Shown piece after piece: positions 23,086 through 29,957 of a stretch of DNA of 29,957 nt. The notes under the pieces were generated by a model. The model saw only the letters and a list, made by a program, of their open reading frames with translations. It searched no databases and was not told the DNA's origin. The translations under genes and the position numbers were made by a program. The stretch comes from JBDRCC01 sp043822065 [NCBI: archaeon] (GTDB lineage: Archaea; Undinarchaeota; CAZHTU01), in NCBI GenBank assembly GCA_043822065.1, contig JBDRCC010000013.1:1-29957 (forward strand), in the 5' to 3' direction. Each line of letters starts with the position of its first letter. The stretch's first letter is position 1.

Positions 23086-24154
23086 GTATTTTTGCGTAGT
23101 CTGCTGCTATCCTGTCCCAGGAAAAATTAGCTGCTTTTGCAAGAGCCCGCTTGGACATCACTTTGTGAAGTATGTCATCTGAGAGAATCTTCCTCAGAGA
23201 TTCCCTGAGCGCGATGACATCTTTGGGGGGAACGAGAAACCCGTCCTTTCCGTTCTCCACAATCTCAGGTATTCCGGCTACGTTTGAGGCGACAACAGGC
23301 AGCCCGGACGCCATTGCCTCGAGGATGACCAGGGGACAGCCCTCCATTATTGAAGGAACAGCTAAAACGTTGGCAATGTTGTAGTACTCCTCAACTTTTG
23401 CTTTAGTCCCAGGAAGAATGAGCTTAACGTTCAGCTTTGAGGCAAGTTTTTTTATCTTCGGGAGTTCTGGACCTTCGCCAACAATCATAAGGATGTAACC
23501 AGTGTTCGCAAGGGCGCGTACGAGGTATTTAAGGCCTTTGATGTCTATGACCCTGCCGACAAATAGCACTACGCCATCGTTTGCCAAACCGAATTTTATC
23601 CGCATTCGCGAATGCCTCTTTTGGAATCTCTTGAGGTCAACGCCCGAAGGGACGACCTCTACCGGCGCAGTTATGCCCAATTTTTTCGCGATTGGCCTGA
23701 ACGCCGCGTTGCTAGATACTATCAGGTCGTAATGGGGGCTCGTAAGGCTGTAGTTTTCAATCGATTTCCTAAAAAAAGCGGAGAGCGGATTCTGGAACTC
23801 CTTCCAGCTGTCCCCCCAATAGGCGAAAACATTGCAGACGAACTTCGAATCTCCCTTTATCTTGCCGGCAACGAACCTCGAAACAGGCGAAGTAGAGCAG
23901 ATAACGTCGAAGTTTAGGTTATATTTTCTAAAAGCCCGCGGGGCATTGATTAAAAATGGAAGTTTTTTTGATGAAACATTCATCCGGTGGATTTTAATCC
24001 TGTCAATTGTTTCCTCCAATGGCAGGCCGCTGACTCTGGAGGTGAAGACATGTACGTCGTGCCTTTTGGCAAGGCGCTTCCCAACCTCGAGGCAGAATAT
24101 TTCCCCGCCGCCAATGACGGGATAAAATACCTCATCAATAAATGCTATTTTCAT
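23072..24154 (-). CDS. GT4 family (GT-B fold) glycosyltransferase, last gene of the aglB operon
   Basis: The 360-residue product starts MKIAFIDEVFYPVIGGGEIF, with the Gly-rich N-terminal loop of GT4 enzymes. It then has VEVVPSGVDLKRF, VVLFVGRVIDIKGLKYLVRAL and PSIMEGCPLVILEAMASGLPVVAS; the last holds the EX7E pair Glu271/Glu279. I chose ATG 24154, one base after the aglB stop. A TTG at 24163 would add three residues and overlap aglB. It overlaps the convergent GT4 gene by 14 bp. Placement directly downstream of aglB and a sugar-phosphate nucleotidyltransferase makes a role in assembling the N-glycan plausible. No ribosome binding site is visible, so coupling to aglB translation is likely. Confidence 0.93.
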   Translation of the reverse strand: MKIAFIDEVFYPVIGGGEIFCLEVGKRLAKRHDVHVFTSRVSGLPLEETIDRIKIHRMNVSSKKLPFLINAPRAFRKYNLNFDVICSTSPVSRFVAGKIKGDSKFVCNVFAYWGDSWKEFQNPLSAFFRKSIENYSLTSPHYDLIVSSNAAFRPIAKKLGITAPVEVVPSGVDLKRFQKRHSRMRIKFGLANDGVVLFVGRVIDIKGLKYLVRALANTGYILMIVGEGPELPKIKKLASKLNVKLILPGTKAKVEEYYNIANVLAVPSIMEGCPLVILEAMASGLPVVASNVAGIPEIVENGKDGFLVPPKDVIALRESLRKILSDDILHKVMSKRALAKAANFSWDRIAADYAKILKSL

Positions 24155-24155
24155 T

Positions 24156-26573
24156 TTAGTCAAAGTGAATTCTGTAGAGCTTGATGCTTGGAGTCTGGTG
24201 GACCAGCTCGAAGTGCTCCAAGCCCTGGCCTTGGAAGAGGAACGTCCTCGTCAGGATGTTGTCCTTGAGCGTTCCTGGCATGAATATCGCTGAACTCATA
24301 TCCGGCTGAACCCAAACCATGCCATCAAGACCCTCCTGCAAGTCAATCCGCACTATCTGGTTTCCAGAAGGATATGCAATCTCCCGTATGGGCTGGCGGT
24401 AATCGCCCTCAAAAACATACGGCCTCAGCAAACCGCTGTCTTCTTTGCCGACAACGATTGCTAGTTGTTCATTTGCTGGGTAGACGTAATACGTCGTGTT
24501 TTCAACCTTCTGCTCGCCTGCCTTGTTTAGGAATAGGTAGTTCTGGCTTTGTCCGGTGCTGAAGAACGAAAGCCACGTAAACTTCCCAAGGAGGTCGGCG
24601 GAGGATATCAAGTACATTTCAGATAGGTTCCCGATATAATATGACATCCTCTCGAGGCTCTCCGCCTCGCTCGTCGTAGTGAACATATAACCAAAGTCGT
24701 CTATGCGCTTGTTTATTGGCCGCGGACCGCCCATATAATGGGCGCCGTCTGCGCCGGAGTACCTCTGAGTCATGGCAGTTACCCAGTGCCCAGGATCCCA
24801 CCAAGATATAGTCGTTGTGTCATGGGGCGTGTTCTCTTTTATCCACGTCAGCGATTCATGCCAGTCCTGAGTCACGGAGGAGCCGGAACCCCTGCCTATA
24901 GCCACTGCAATTGGGGCATAGCTAAGCAAGAGGAAGAGCAGTACAATGGTGAATATTAATGGCGAAAGCTTCTTGGAGAATACCCCAACCGCGCGGATTA
25001 GCTTATCTAAAAAGATCCCGCTGGCAACGCAGATGGCGGGCGACAGGACCATGATAAACCGCAAGCCAAGGGTGGAAATGGCAAAAATCATGCTTCCCCA
25101 CATAAGGACGAACAGCATCCCGCGGGCATGCCGTTCATCTTCAAAGAACACTTGAGAGGTTCGTATTAGATACTCCTGCTTGTTTGCCAGGGTGGTAAGA
25201 AAGAAAAATGTGGCCATGCCTAAAAGGAGCTTTACTAGGAGAGGGGCAACAAGTATTTTTGAGAGGTAGGTTATTATCGCAGCTACAAGGAATAGTACAG
25301 ATACGATGTAGCCAACAAGTTCGGCCTTTTCCCGTTTAATGAACCTAAAGGCTATCAAAGCCGTGCCTAAAGTAAACATAAGTAACGCCAAGTAAATCGA
25401 ATAACCAAGCTGTGCTGGGTACGAACCCCAGGAGGGGGCTTGAAGCTCAGCTACGGAGATAAAAACGTTATAATCTCCGACACCCGCACCTTGCCCTTTG
25501 AGACCGGATACTATGTGAGAATAGCTCAGAAAGGTGTTTACCAGGTTCCATATACTCGCAAAGAACTGGCCAACGGCGCGCTTGGGACCTATCTGGAATA
25601 CCGGGGCCAGGAGGTAAGAGCTCAAAAGGAAGGTTATGGTCAAAACGAAAAAGGATTTTGCCTTGCGGGAAGCTGAGACTGCGCGAGGCAGAAGTTTTCC
25701 GTCTGAAAAGATGAAGTAGAAAGCCAGCAGCACAAATGGAAAAACGAAGATTACATAGGTTATGTAATTAGCAGCGTTCCAGTTATTTGCAAACGTTACG
25801 TAAGCGAGTATAGTGCAGATTAAATAAACTATCGAGGATTTCGTTATTTTTCCATCCTTGATGGACTCAATCATGTAGAGGTAAATCATTACGACGACGA
25901 GGGTGTAAAATATGACAATTGAATCAGTATCTGAGAATCCGGCAATCGTCCTGCCTAAAATTGCTGGAGACGCGCCAACGAGAAAGGCGGACAAGAGCCC
26001 GGCGTACTCGCTGGAAACCTTTTTCCCTATAAAGTAAGTTGGAAATATCGTAAGTGCGCCAATGAGCGGCGGGACTATAAGGGTAGTCTGCATTATCGTC
26101 ATTGATGGGATAAATGCCTTGAATAGCAGGTAGAAGAGCCCCAGTGTTGCCGGGAACCAGGTAGCAGTTTCAAAGTCGCGTCCTGGGGGATAATAGCTGT
26201 AGGGGTCGAAATCGGGAAAGTGAAGGCCGTTGGTTACGAACAATTTCGCGTACCGATACCAAAAGAATGAGTCGTATTCATGGAGAATCCCACTAGTGCC
26301 TGGAAGGAGCCTAACCCAAAGCGAAAACAAGAATATTGCAATAAGAATGGAAAAAACAAGAAGCCGCTTGTGGGATGAGAGTGCGGAATAGATGCCGCTC
26401 AGGTCGAATTCCACGACATCGTCTTCCTTTTTTTGTTCGGAGCCATCCTTATTTTTTGAGCTGAAAATGGACTTCAGCTTGGATAAGTCTATCTCAAGCT
26501 CTTCTTCTTTTTTAGATTCGACCGGTGGTGCGGCCTCAATCGCTTTGTGTTTCTTTTTTCTGTGTCGCGCCAA
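24156..26573 (-). CDS. aglB: Oligosaccharyltransferase AglB (STT3 family)
   Basis: The 805-residue protein has about 13 membrane helices and a C-terminal periplasmic-type domain. Seen motifs: HEYDSFFWYR (98-107, first metal-site Asp101), GFSDTDSI (212-219, second DxD-like site Asp215/Asp217), ISVAELQAP (372-380, equivalent to the SVSE/TIXE loop), GLRFIMVLSP (503-512) and SWWDPGHW (590-597), a WWDxG variant with Pro at the usual Tyr position. These fix it as the N-glycosylation enzyme moving a lipid-linked glycan to Asn in N-x-S/T. The start is a TTG at 26573 with an in-frame stop two codons upstream; it overlaps truD by 38 bp. The first 65 residues are Lys/Glu-rich and cytosolic, an unusual extension, and a shorter start (GTG inside DDVVEF) cannot be excluded. 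It lies in one operon with a sugar nucleotidyltransferase and GT4. Confidence 0.96.
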   Translation of the reverse strand: MARHRKKKHKAIEAAPPVESKKEEELEIDLSKLKSIFSSKNKDGSEQKKEDDVVEFDLSGIYSALSSHKRLLVFSILIAIFLFSLWVRLLPGTSGILHEYDSFFWYRYAKLFVTNGLHFPDFDPYSYYPPGRDFETATWFPATLGLFYLLFKAFIPSMTIMQTTLIVPPLIGALTIFPTYFIGKKVSSEYAGLLSAFLVGASPAILGRTIAGFSDTDSIVIFYTLVVVMIYLYMIESIKDGKITKSSIVYLICTILAYVTFANNWNAANYITYVIFVFPFVLLAFYFIFSDGKLLPRAVSASRKAKSFFVLTITFLLSSYLLAPVFQIGPKRAVGQFFASIWNLVNTFLSYSHIVSGLKGQGAGVGDYNVFISVAELQAPSWGSYPAQLGYSIYLALLMFTLGTALIAFRFIKREKAELVGYIVSVLFLVAAIITYLSKILVAPLLVKLLLGMATFFFLTTLANKQEYLIRTSQVFFEDERHARGMLFVLMWGSMIFAISTLGLRFIMVLSPAICVASGIFLDKLIRAVGVFSKKLSPLIFTIVLLFLLLSYAPIAVAIGRGSGSSVTQDWHESLTWIKENTPHDTTTISWWDPGHWVTAMTQRYSGADGAHYMGGPRPINKRIDDFGYMFTTTSEAESLERMSYYIGNLSEMYLISSADLLGKFTWLSFFSTGQSQNYLFLNKAGEQKVENTTYYVYPANEQLAIVVGKEDSGLLRPYVFEGDYRQPIREIAYPSGNQIVRIDLQEGLDGMVWVQPDMSSAIFMPGTLKDNILTRTFLFQGQGLEHFELVHQTPSIKLYRIHFD

Positions 26574-27750
26574 CTTTCATCAACTCTTCCAAAAGCACTG
26601 TCGCATAGGAGCCTGCTGGAATCTCAAATTCTGCCACGCGGTCCTTGCCAGAGGATATGACGTTAAAATTCTTAAAGCTTAGCATTGCCTCGCGCCTTAT
26701 GCCTTTGCCGCTAGCTTCAGGGATGGATTTTATCCTGAAGTCTTCGAGTGCCAGGCCCTCCTGTTCGAGAGCCTTTTTCTCGATTTCCCCGGCTTGGCCG
26801 CCCAGGAGCTTGCAGTCATAGCCGTAGACGGGGCAAGTAAGCGGGGCATCATCGCCGTCCAGCTTTGTTCCGACACCGAGCTTTACACGCTCCGAGAGGA
26901 CAAGATTAAACAAGTAAGACTGGTAGGCATGGACGAACATCTTGAACAGCCCCTTCGGGAGCCGGCGGAGGGCGTTGGCGTAGTCGTTCGGGTGGATGGA
27001 AAGGTGGCTGAGGAGAGTCCTTTCCGGACGTGAATTTATGGGAAACTTGTCAAGCGCGGCCTTGAACTCGCCCCAGTTTTCGGAGAGCCATATGCGAGCC
27101 TCACGGCTTTTTTCCCCTTCGGAAGGCGTGGACTCCGCAAGGTAGATGCGCACCGCCTCTTCCAGGTTGCCCTTCAGGATTTGCTTTCCGACCGAGTGTG
27201 AATTCAGGCGGGCGCCAAACCGTTGTATTCCGTAGAAATTGGGTATGCCTTTTTCAGCCTCCGTGAGGAACTCTGAGACTGTGTCACGCTCAATATCCCG
27301 TATGCGTATTGTGAATCTGTTTCCGCTGTGGTCGCCCAGTTCCATCCTCTTTTCTGACAGGAATGCGTCGTATACCCATAACCCGCCTGCGCCAAAGCGG
27401 TAGAGCTTTTGGAGGTCTATTTTCCATGCGCAGAGGCGCTGGGCAGTCACTGCAAACTTGTCCTTTGTGCCGGCGTATGAAAAGCGCTTTCTTGAGACGT
27501 TGCAGAAGTCGGCAAGGTAGCGTATTGCCTTGAAGGAGTCCCAATCCTTTTTTTCAAGGGTGAACCAGATGTAGTCGCCCGTTCCGGTTAGCTCCCCTTT
27601 GGGCATTTCCTTGCCGCGGAAGTTTTTTGCCTCAACAACACCATCGTCCCAGACCTCCTCAACGACGAAGTCTTCCGGCTCGGATTTAATCCTGCCGCCA
27701 GTCCCTTTGGATTTTGTGGCGTAGCAAAGAATGCCTATCTTGTCAAGCAT
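26536..27750 (-). CDS. truD: tRNA pseudouridine(13) synthase TruD
   Basis: The 404-residue protein has the TruD signatures. GRIKSEPEDFVVEEV lies near the N-terminus. FSYAGTKDKFAVTAQ is the catalytic loop, with Asp98 as the nucleophile-region acid. NFYGIQRFGARLNSHSVGK is the conserved RNA-contact block. HAYQSYLFNLVLSERV and EAMLSFKNFNVI follow in the TRUD-specific insertion and the return strand. Its job is to isomerise uridine 13 of tRNA. It is a housekeeping gene embedded between a sugar-phosphate nucleotidyltransferase (5 bp upstream) and aglB (38 bp overlap), so it is probably co-transcribed with glycosylation genes. Its ATG 27750 shows no good ribosome binding site. Confidence 0.96.
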   Translation of the reverse strand: MLDKIGILCYATKSKGTGGRIKSEPEDFVVEEVWDDGVVEAKNFRGKEMPKGELTGTGDYIWFTLEKKDWDSFKAIRYLADFCNVSRKRFSYAGTKDKFAVTAQRLCAWKIDLQKLYRFGAGGLWVYDAFLSEKRMELGDHSGNRFTIRIRDIERDTVSEFLTEAEKGIPNFYGIQRFGARLNSHSVGKQILKGNLEEAVRIYLAESTPSEGEKSREARIWLSENWGEFKAALDKFPINSRPERTLLSHLSIHPNDYANALRRLPKGLFKMFVHAYQSYLFNLVLSERVKLGVGTKLDGDDAPLTCPVYGYDCKLLGGQAGEIEKKALEQEGLALEDFRIKSIPEASGKGIRREAMLSFKNFNVISSGKDRVAEFEIPAGSYATVLLEELMKVGATQKKETQSD

Positions 27751-27755
27751 AGTGT

Positions 27756-28520
27756 CTATTTCGGTGTCTTCCGCCCGGAAGATTTCTTAGGTTGCGTTGG
27801 GCGGTCCCACACAAGCTTGACTTCCTTGAGCCGCTCCGGCGTCCCAACGTCAAACCAGGGGCCGGAGTATTTGTAGCAGTAGAGGCTGCCCTCGGCGGCG
27901 AGTTTTGGAAATACTTTGTATTCTATCATTGACCTGCCCTGCGGGACGTAGTCAAGGACTGCCGGGTCAAGAAGGTAAAATCCTGCGTTTATCAGGTTCG
28001 ATGGCGCCTGCTCCCGCAGGGGTTTTTCAACGAATTCGGTTATGCGGTCGCTGTTGTCTTCGGCAAGCCTTGCCACCCCGTAGCTTGAAGGGTCTTCCAC
28101 GCGGACAAGGGTTATGGTCGCCTTGGCAGAGTATTTCTGGTGTATGCCTTTGAGGGTGGAAACCGGGATTTTTGACATGACGTCGCCGTTGAGCATAAGA
28201 AATGGGGATGACAGCTTTCCGCGGAGAAGGTTCAGTGGTCCGGCTGTGCCGAGGGGCTCGTTCTCCTCGAGGTATTCTATCTTGACTCCCCATTTTCTCC
28301 CGTCGCCGAAATAGTGCATTACTTTTTCCTTTAGGTAGCCGACAGAAAAGTAGAAATGGGTTATTCCCTGCGAGATTAGGTGCTTCAGGATGTGCTCAGT
28401 TATCGGCGTGCCCTGGACCGGGATAAGGGCTTTTGGAGTGGTTAGTGTGATGGGCCTGAGGCGTGTCGCCTGGCCGCCGACCAGGAGAAGGGCGGTGTTG
28501 ACCTGGAGAGGGGTTCCCAT
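27756..28520 (-). CDS. Sugar-phosphate nucleotidyltransferase (NDP-sugar pyrophosphorylase)
   Basis: The 254-residue product has LLLVGGQATRLRPITLTTPKALIP (starting at residue 11), the nucleotide-binding loop of the GGxGTRxxP family with Ala in the third Gly position (GGQATRLRP). It also has EPLGTAGPL, LNGDVMS (113-119, Asp115 as metal ligand), FVEKP and INAGFYLL; GPWFDVGTPERL closes the domain. There is no left-handed beta-helix or second domain, so it is the short form. It makes a nucleotide sugar from sugar 1-phosphate and NTP. Whether it makes GDP-mannose, UDP-glucose/GlcNAc or dTDP-glucose cannot be told from the motif. It heads the operon with truD, aglB and a GT4, with a TATA box about 26 bp upstream of ATG 28520. 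Confidence 0.93.
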   Translation of the reverse strand: MGTPLQVNTALLLVGGQATRLRPITLTTPKALIPVQGTPITEHILKHLISQGITHFYFSVGYLKEKVMHYFGDGRKWGVKIEYLEENEPLGTAGPLNLLRGKLSSPFLMLNGDVMSKIPVSTLKGIHQKYSAKATITLVRVEDPSSYGVARLAEDNSDRITEFVEKPLREQAPSNLINAGFYLLDPAVLDYVPQGRSMIEYKVFPKLAAEGSLYCYKYSGPWFDVGTPERLKEVKLVWDRPTQPKKSSGRKTPK

Positions 28521-28542
28521 ATCCTAAAGATTGCGAAGAACG

Positions 28543-28548
28543 TATATA
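28543..28548 (-). promoter_or_regulatory. TATA box for the nucleotidyltransferase-truD-aglB-GT4 operon
   Basis: TATATA is centred about 25-26 bp upstream of the minus-strand ATG 28520. There is no ribosome binding site before the ATG, so the four-gene mRNA is probably leaderless. The first copy of the 21-bp repeat begins within this element. Confidence 0.6.
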
Positions 28549-28567
28549 ACTTTGTCGGAAAACTTAA
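28547..28567 (+). repeat. 21-bp direct repeat, copy 1
   Basis: TAACTTTGTCGGAAAACTTA followed by A; identical to 28647-28667, the copies being exactly 100 bp apart. This copy overlaps the TATA box of the minus-strand operon. Confidence 0.9.
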
Positions 28568-28598
28568 TTTTTGCCGAGCGGAGCGAGGGCTATGGTAG

Positions 28599-28640
28599 TT
28601 TTCTTTTTCGCCAATGTTTTTCTTTTTCTAAAAGAAAAAG
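28599..28640 (+). other. T-rich segment with small hairpin
   Basis: TTTTCTTTTTC occurs twice (28599-28609 and 28618-28628). CTTTTTCT (28622-28629) and AGAAAAAG (28633-28640) form an 8-bp stem with a 3-base loop. It could be a T-tract terminator, but no transcript seems to need one here because both flanking genes point away. It lies between the two 21-bp repeats. Confidence 0.45.
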
Positions 28641-28646
28641 GTTGTT

Positions 28647-28667
28647 TAACTTTGTCGGAAAACTTAA
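28647..28667 (+). repeat. 21-bp direct repeat, copy 2
   Basis: Identical to 28547-28567. This copy runs into the TATA-like TTAAATA (28664-28670) of the plus-strand lipoprotein gene. Confidence 0.9.
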
Positions 28668-28670
28668 ATA
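28664..28670 (+). promoter_or_regulatory. TATA box for the lipoprotein gene
   Basis: TTAAATA is centred 26 bp upstream of ATG 28693. GAGGTG lies only two bases before the ATG, too close for an ideal ribosome binding site, so leaderless initiation is the simpler reading. Confidence 0.5.
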
Positions 28671-28692
28671 GGTTTCAATTCTAAGAGGTGGC

Positions 28693-29595
28693 ATGCGGGG
28701 TTATTTAGCCATACTGCTTGCAGTTTTGGTTTTAGGCTGTGTTAGCGACGGCGCTCCGTCCCAGCCTGGGACGGTAAACGTCAAGGACACGTTCAATCCG
28801 CAGCTCCCGAGCCCGGATGGGTACTACATCAACACAATACTCTATATCGAGACGCCCTCGGAAAATCTCGACAAGACAACATATAAGGTGGAGCAGGGCG
28901 TGTACCTAGGCGAAGAGCTCGAGCCGTTTATTTATACCAAGCAGTGGCTCAGGGAGGGGGCGAAATTTGACTTCGCAGGCCTCCAGACTAGGGACATTGC
29001 TGGGATAACCGCGTATCTAGATTATAGGGATGTCATACCCATGGTGTCTGCCCAGCCCTACAATATACTATGGGTGTCTGGCAACGTTGTCCACGCGATT
29101 AGCGGATTCAACCAGTCAGTTTCCATAAATTCTGCAGAGGCAGTCCTGGGCACCACTAAGCTGGCGAACGCAGCAGAGCTGGAGTTCGCAGACATAATCA
29201 GAATGCTGCCAGACCCGGCGGAAGGGTGGAACCTGTATATGGTAACGCCAGGAATGTATTTGTCCAGCTATACAAATACGGTTGGGTATTACATACGGGA
29301 GGTGACCAACGAGACGCGCGAGACTATGGAGGTCTTGGTGGTGGAGGGGGACGGCTCGGTAAGGTATATTGAGGGCAAAATAAACTCGCTGGAGAACAGG
29401 AAAGGCGCGACCATGAACGGCAAGGCTGTCTATGAGGGCTCAGGCATGGGCATATTCGGGCCAGACTACAAGATGGTATATTTCTCAGAGAGCCGGAACA
29501 CAGGTATGGTTGTTTCCATCCCGCTTGAGAACAAGGACTCGCCAGTGCTTGAAGAGACGTTTATAAGAGGGATAAGCCAGATTGAGTCTCAGTAA
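28693..29595 (+). CDS. Predicted secreted lipoprotein of unknown function
   Basis: The 300-residue protein opens with a short hydrophobic signal, MRGYLAILLAVLVLGC, ending in a lipobox-like LVLGC with Cys16 as the predicted lipidation site. A Ser/Gly/Pro-rich linker (VSDGAPSQPGTVN) follows. The remaining 270 residues are beta-rich with many Tyr, Asn and Thr and contain sequons such as NQS and NET that AglB could modify. I recognise no family. It would sit outside the membrane, tethered by its N-terminus. It is transcribed divergently from the aglB operon across a repeat-bearing promoter region and ends with a 7-bp overlap with pth2. The secretion signal is seen directly; any role in the envelope is inference. 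Confidence 0.8.
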   Translation: MRGYLAILLAVLVLGCVSDGAPSQPGTVNVKDTFNPQLPSPDGYYINTILYIETPSENLDKTTYKVEQGVYLGEELEPFIYTKQWLREGAKFDFAGLQTRDIAGITAYLDYRDVIPMVSAQPYNILWVSGNVVHAISGFNQSVSINSAEAVLGTTKLANAAELEFADIIRMLPDPAEGWNLYMVTPGMYLSSYTNTVGYYIREVTNETRETMEVLVVEGDGSVRYIEGKINSLENRKGATMNGKAVYEGSGMGIFGPDYKMVYFSESRNTGMVVSIPLENKDSPVLEETFIRGISQIESQ

Positions 29596-29948
29596 AGCGG
29601 AAGGCTGCCGGTAATCCTGTCAATTTCTTTCCCGTCAGCTGGGCCAATGGCAAGGGCAGTTAGCGTACCCGGCTCCAGCTCTGTCCTGCCGGCATCCTCG
29701 ATAATGGCGCTGCAGAGCCCAGCCATTTCTGCCTTTTTGTGCAGCTCCCTGAGGCTGCTTTCGCTCCTAGCGGAGACAACTACCTTCTTCTGCCCGCTCT
29801 CGAGCCATTTGGAGGCCGCCTCCTGGCTTGACTTCTTGCACTGGATGAAAGCCGAAACTGACGCGTGCGAGGCCTGTGCTGACGACTTCCCTTTTGACAT
29901 CTTAAGGTCAGACCTCAGGACGATGACCTGCTTGACTTCGCCATACAT
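29589..29948 (-). CDS. pth2: Peptidyl-tRNA hydrolase, archaeal/eukaryotic type (Pth2)
   Basis: The 119-residue protein matches Pth2 over its whole length. KQVIVLRSDLKMSKGKSSAQ (6-25), ASHASVSAF and ESGQKKVVVSARSESSL precede the C-terminal IIEDAGRTELEPGTLTALAIGP and the DRITGSLPLY end. It releases stalled peptides from tRNA, a housekeeping role unrelated to the glycan genes. Family proteins are about 115-120 residues, so this is complete. ATG 29948 is 10 bases from the window end, so its promoter is out of view. Confidence 0.96.
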   Translation of the reverse strand: MYGEVKQVIVLRSDLKMSKGKSSAQASHASVSAFIQCKKSSQEAASKWLESGQKKVVVSARSESSLRELHKKAEMAGLCSAIIEDAGRTELEPGTLTALAIGPADGKEIDRITGSLPLY

Positions 29949-29957
29949 TGCGGAATT

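Noticed and set aside
28547-28667. CRISPR array
   Set aside because: Only two repeat copies, 21 bp, with a 79-bp spacer, no cas genes; this does not fit an array.
1-29957. Insertion sequence or integrase-driven genomic island borders
   Set aside because: No transposase, integrase, terminal inverted repeat or tRNA-type attachment site was recognised in the window.

Overview
The window looks archaeal. It carries the archaeal oligosaccharyltransferase AglB, an archaeal/eukaryotic-type peptidyl-tRNA hydrolase (Pth2) and a TruD pseudouridine synthase. Many start codons lie about 25-28 bp downstream of A/T-rich TATA-like boxes, which suggests leaderless mRNAs, while some internal operon genes have GGAGGT-type ribosome binding sites. 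The phylum cannot be fixed from sequence alone; an uncultured archaeon of moderate GC, possibly DPANN or euryarchaeal, is plausible. All three stop codons are used as ordinary stops.

Layout. (1) 1-3338 (+): a 5'-truncated methyltransferase, a nucleotidyltransferase and an alkaline-phosphatase-superfamily phosphodiesterase, tightly packed. (2) 3325-5704 (-): a UPF0104/AglD-like membrane protein followed by a B12-binding-type radical SAM (rSAM) protein. (3) 5821-10941 (+): two more rSAM proteins, a GT39-type membrane glycosyltransferase interrupted by two in-frame stop codons, and a methyltransferase. (4) 10942-19444 (-): a large run of Wzx-like flippase, fourth rSAM protein, GT39-type protein, alpha/alpha-toroid protein, a nitroreductase-methyltransferase fusion, and a DPM1/GtrB-like GT2. 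(5) 19479-23085 (+): a GT2, then a decayed patch (a deacetylase remnant on the minus strand and a truncated ATP-grasp protein), then a methyltransferase and a GT4. (6) 23072-28520 (-): a compact operon of sugar-phosphate nucleotidyltransferase, truD, aglB and a GT4. (7) 28521-29957: a repeat-bearing divergent promoter region, a lipoprotein, and pth2.

Taken together this is a surface-glycan or lipid-linked-oligosaccharide biosynthesis island next to the protein N-glycosylation enzyme. The likely flow is: nucleotide-sugar supply (27756-28520), polyprenol-phosphate sugar transfer (DPM-like GT2) and chain building (GT2, GT4 and GT39 enzymes), decoration (methyltransferases, rSAM enzymes, nitroreductase fusion, nucleotidyltransferase/phosphodiesterase), membrane translocation (Wzx-like), and transfer to protein (AglB). 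The most distinctive points are four different B12-type rSAM proteins within about 15 kb, the nitroreductase-methyltransferase fusion, the GT39 gene with two nonsense codons but an otherwise open frame, a 34-bp divergent promoter whose two TATA boxes interpenetrate, and a 21-bp direct repeat spaced exactly 100 bp between two divergent TATA boxes. No tRNA, rRNA, CRISPR array or complete insertion sequence was recognised.
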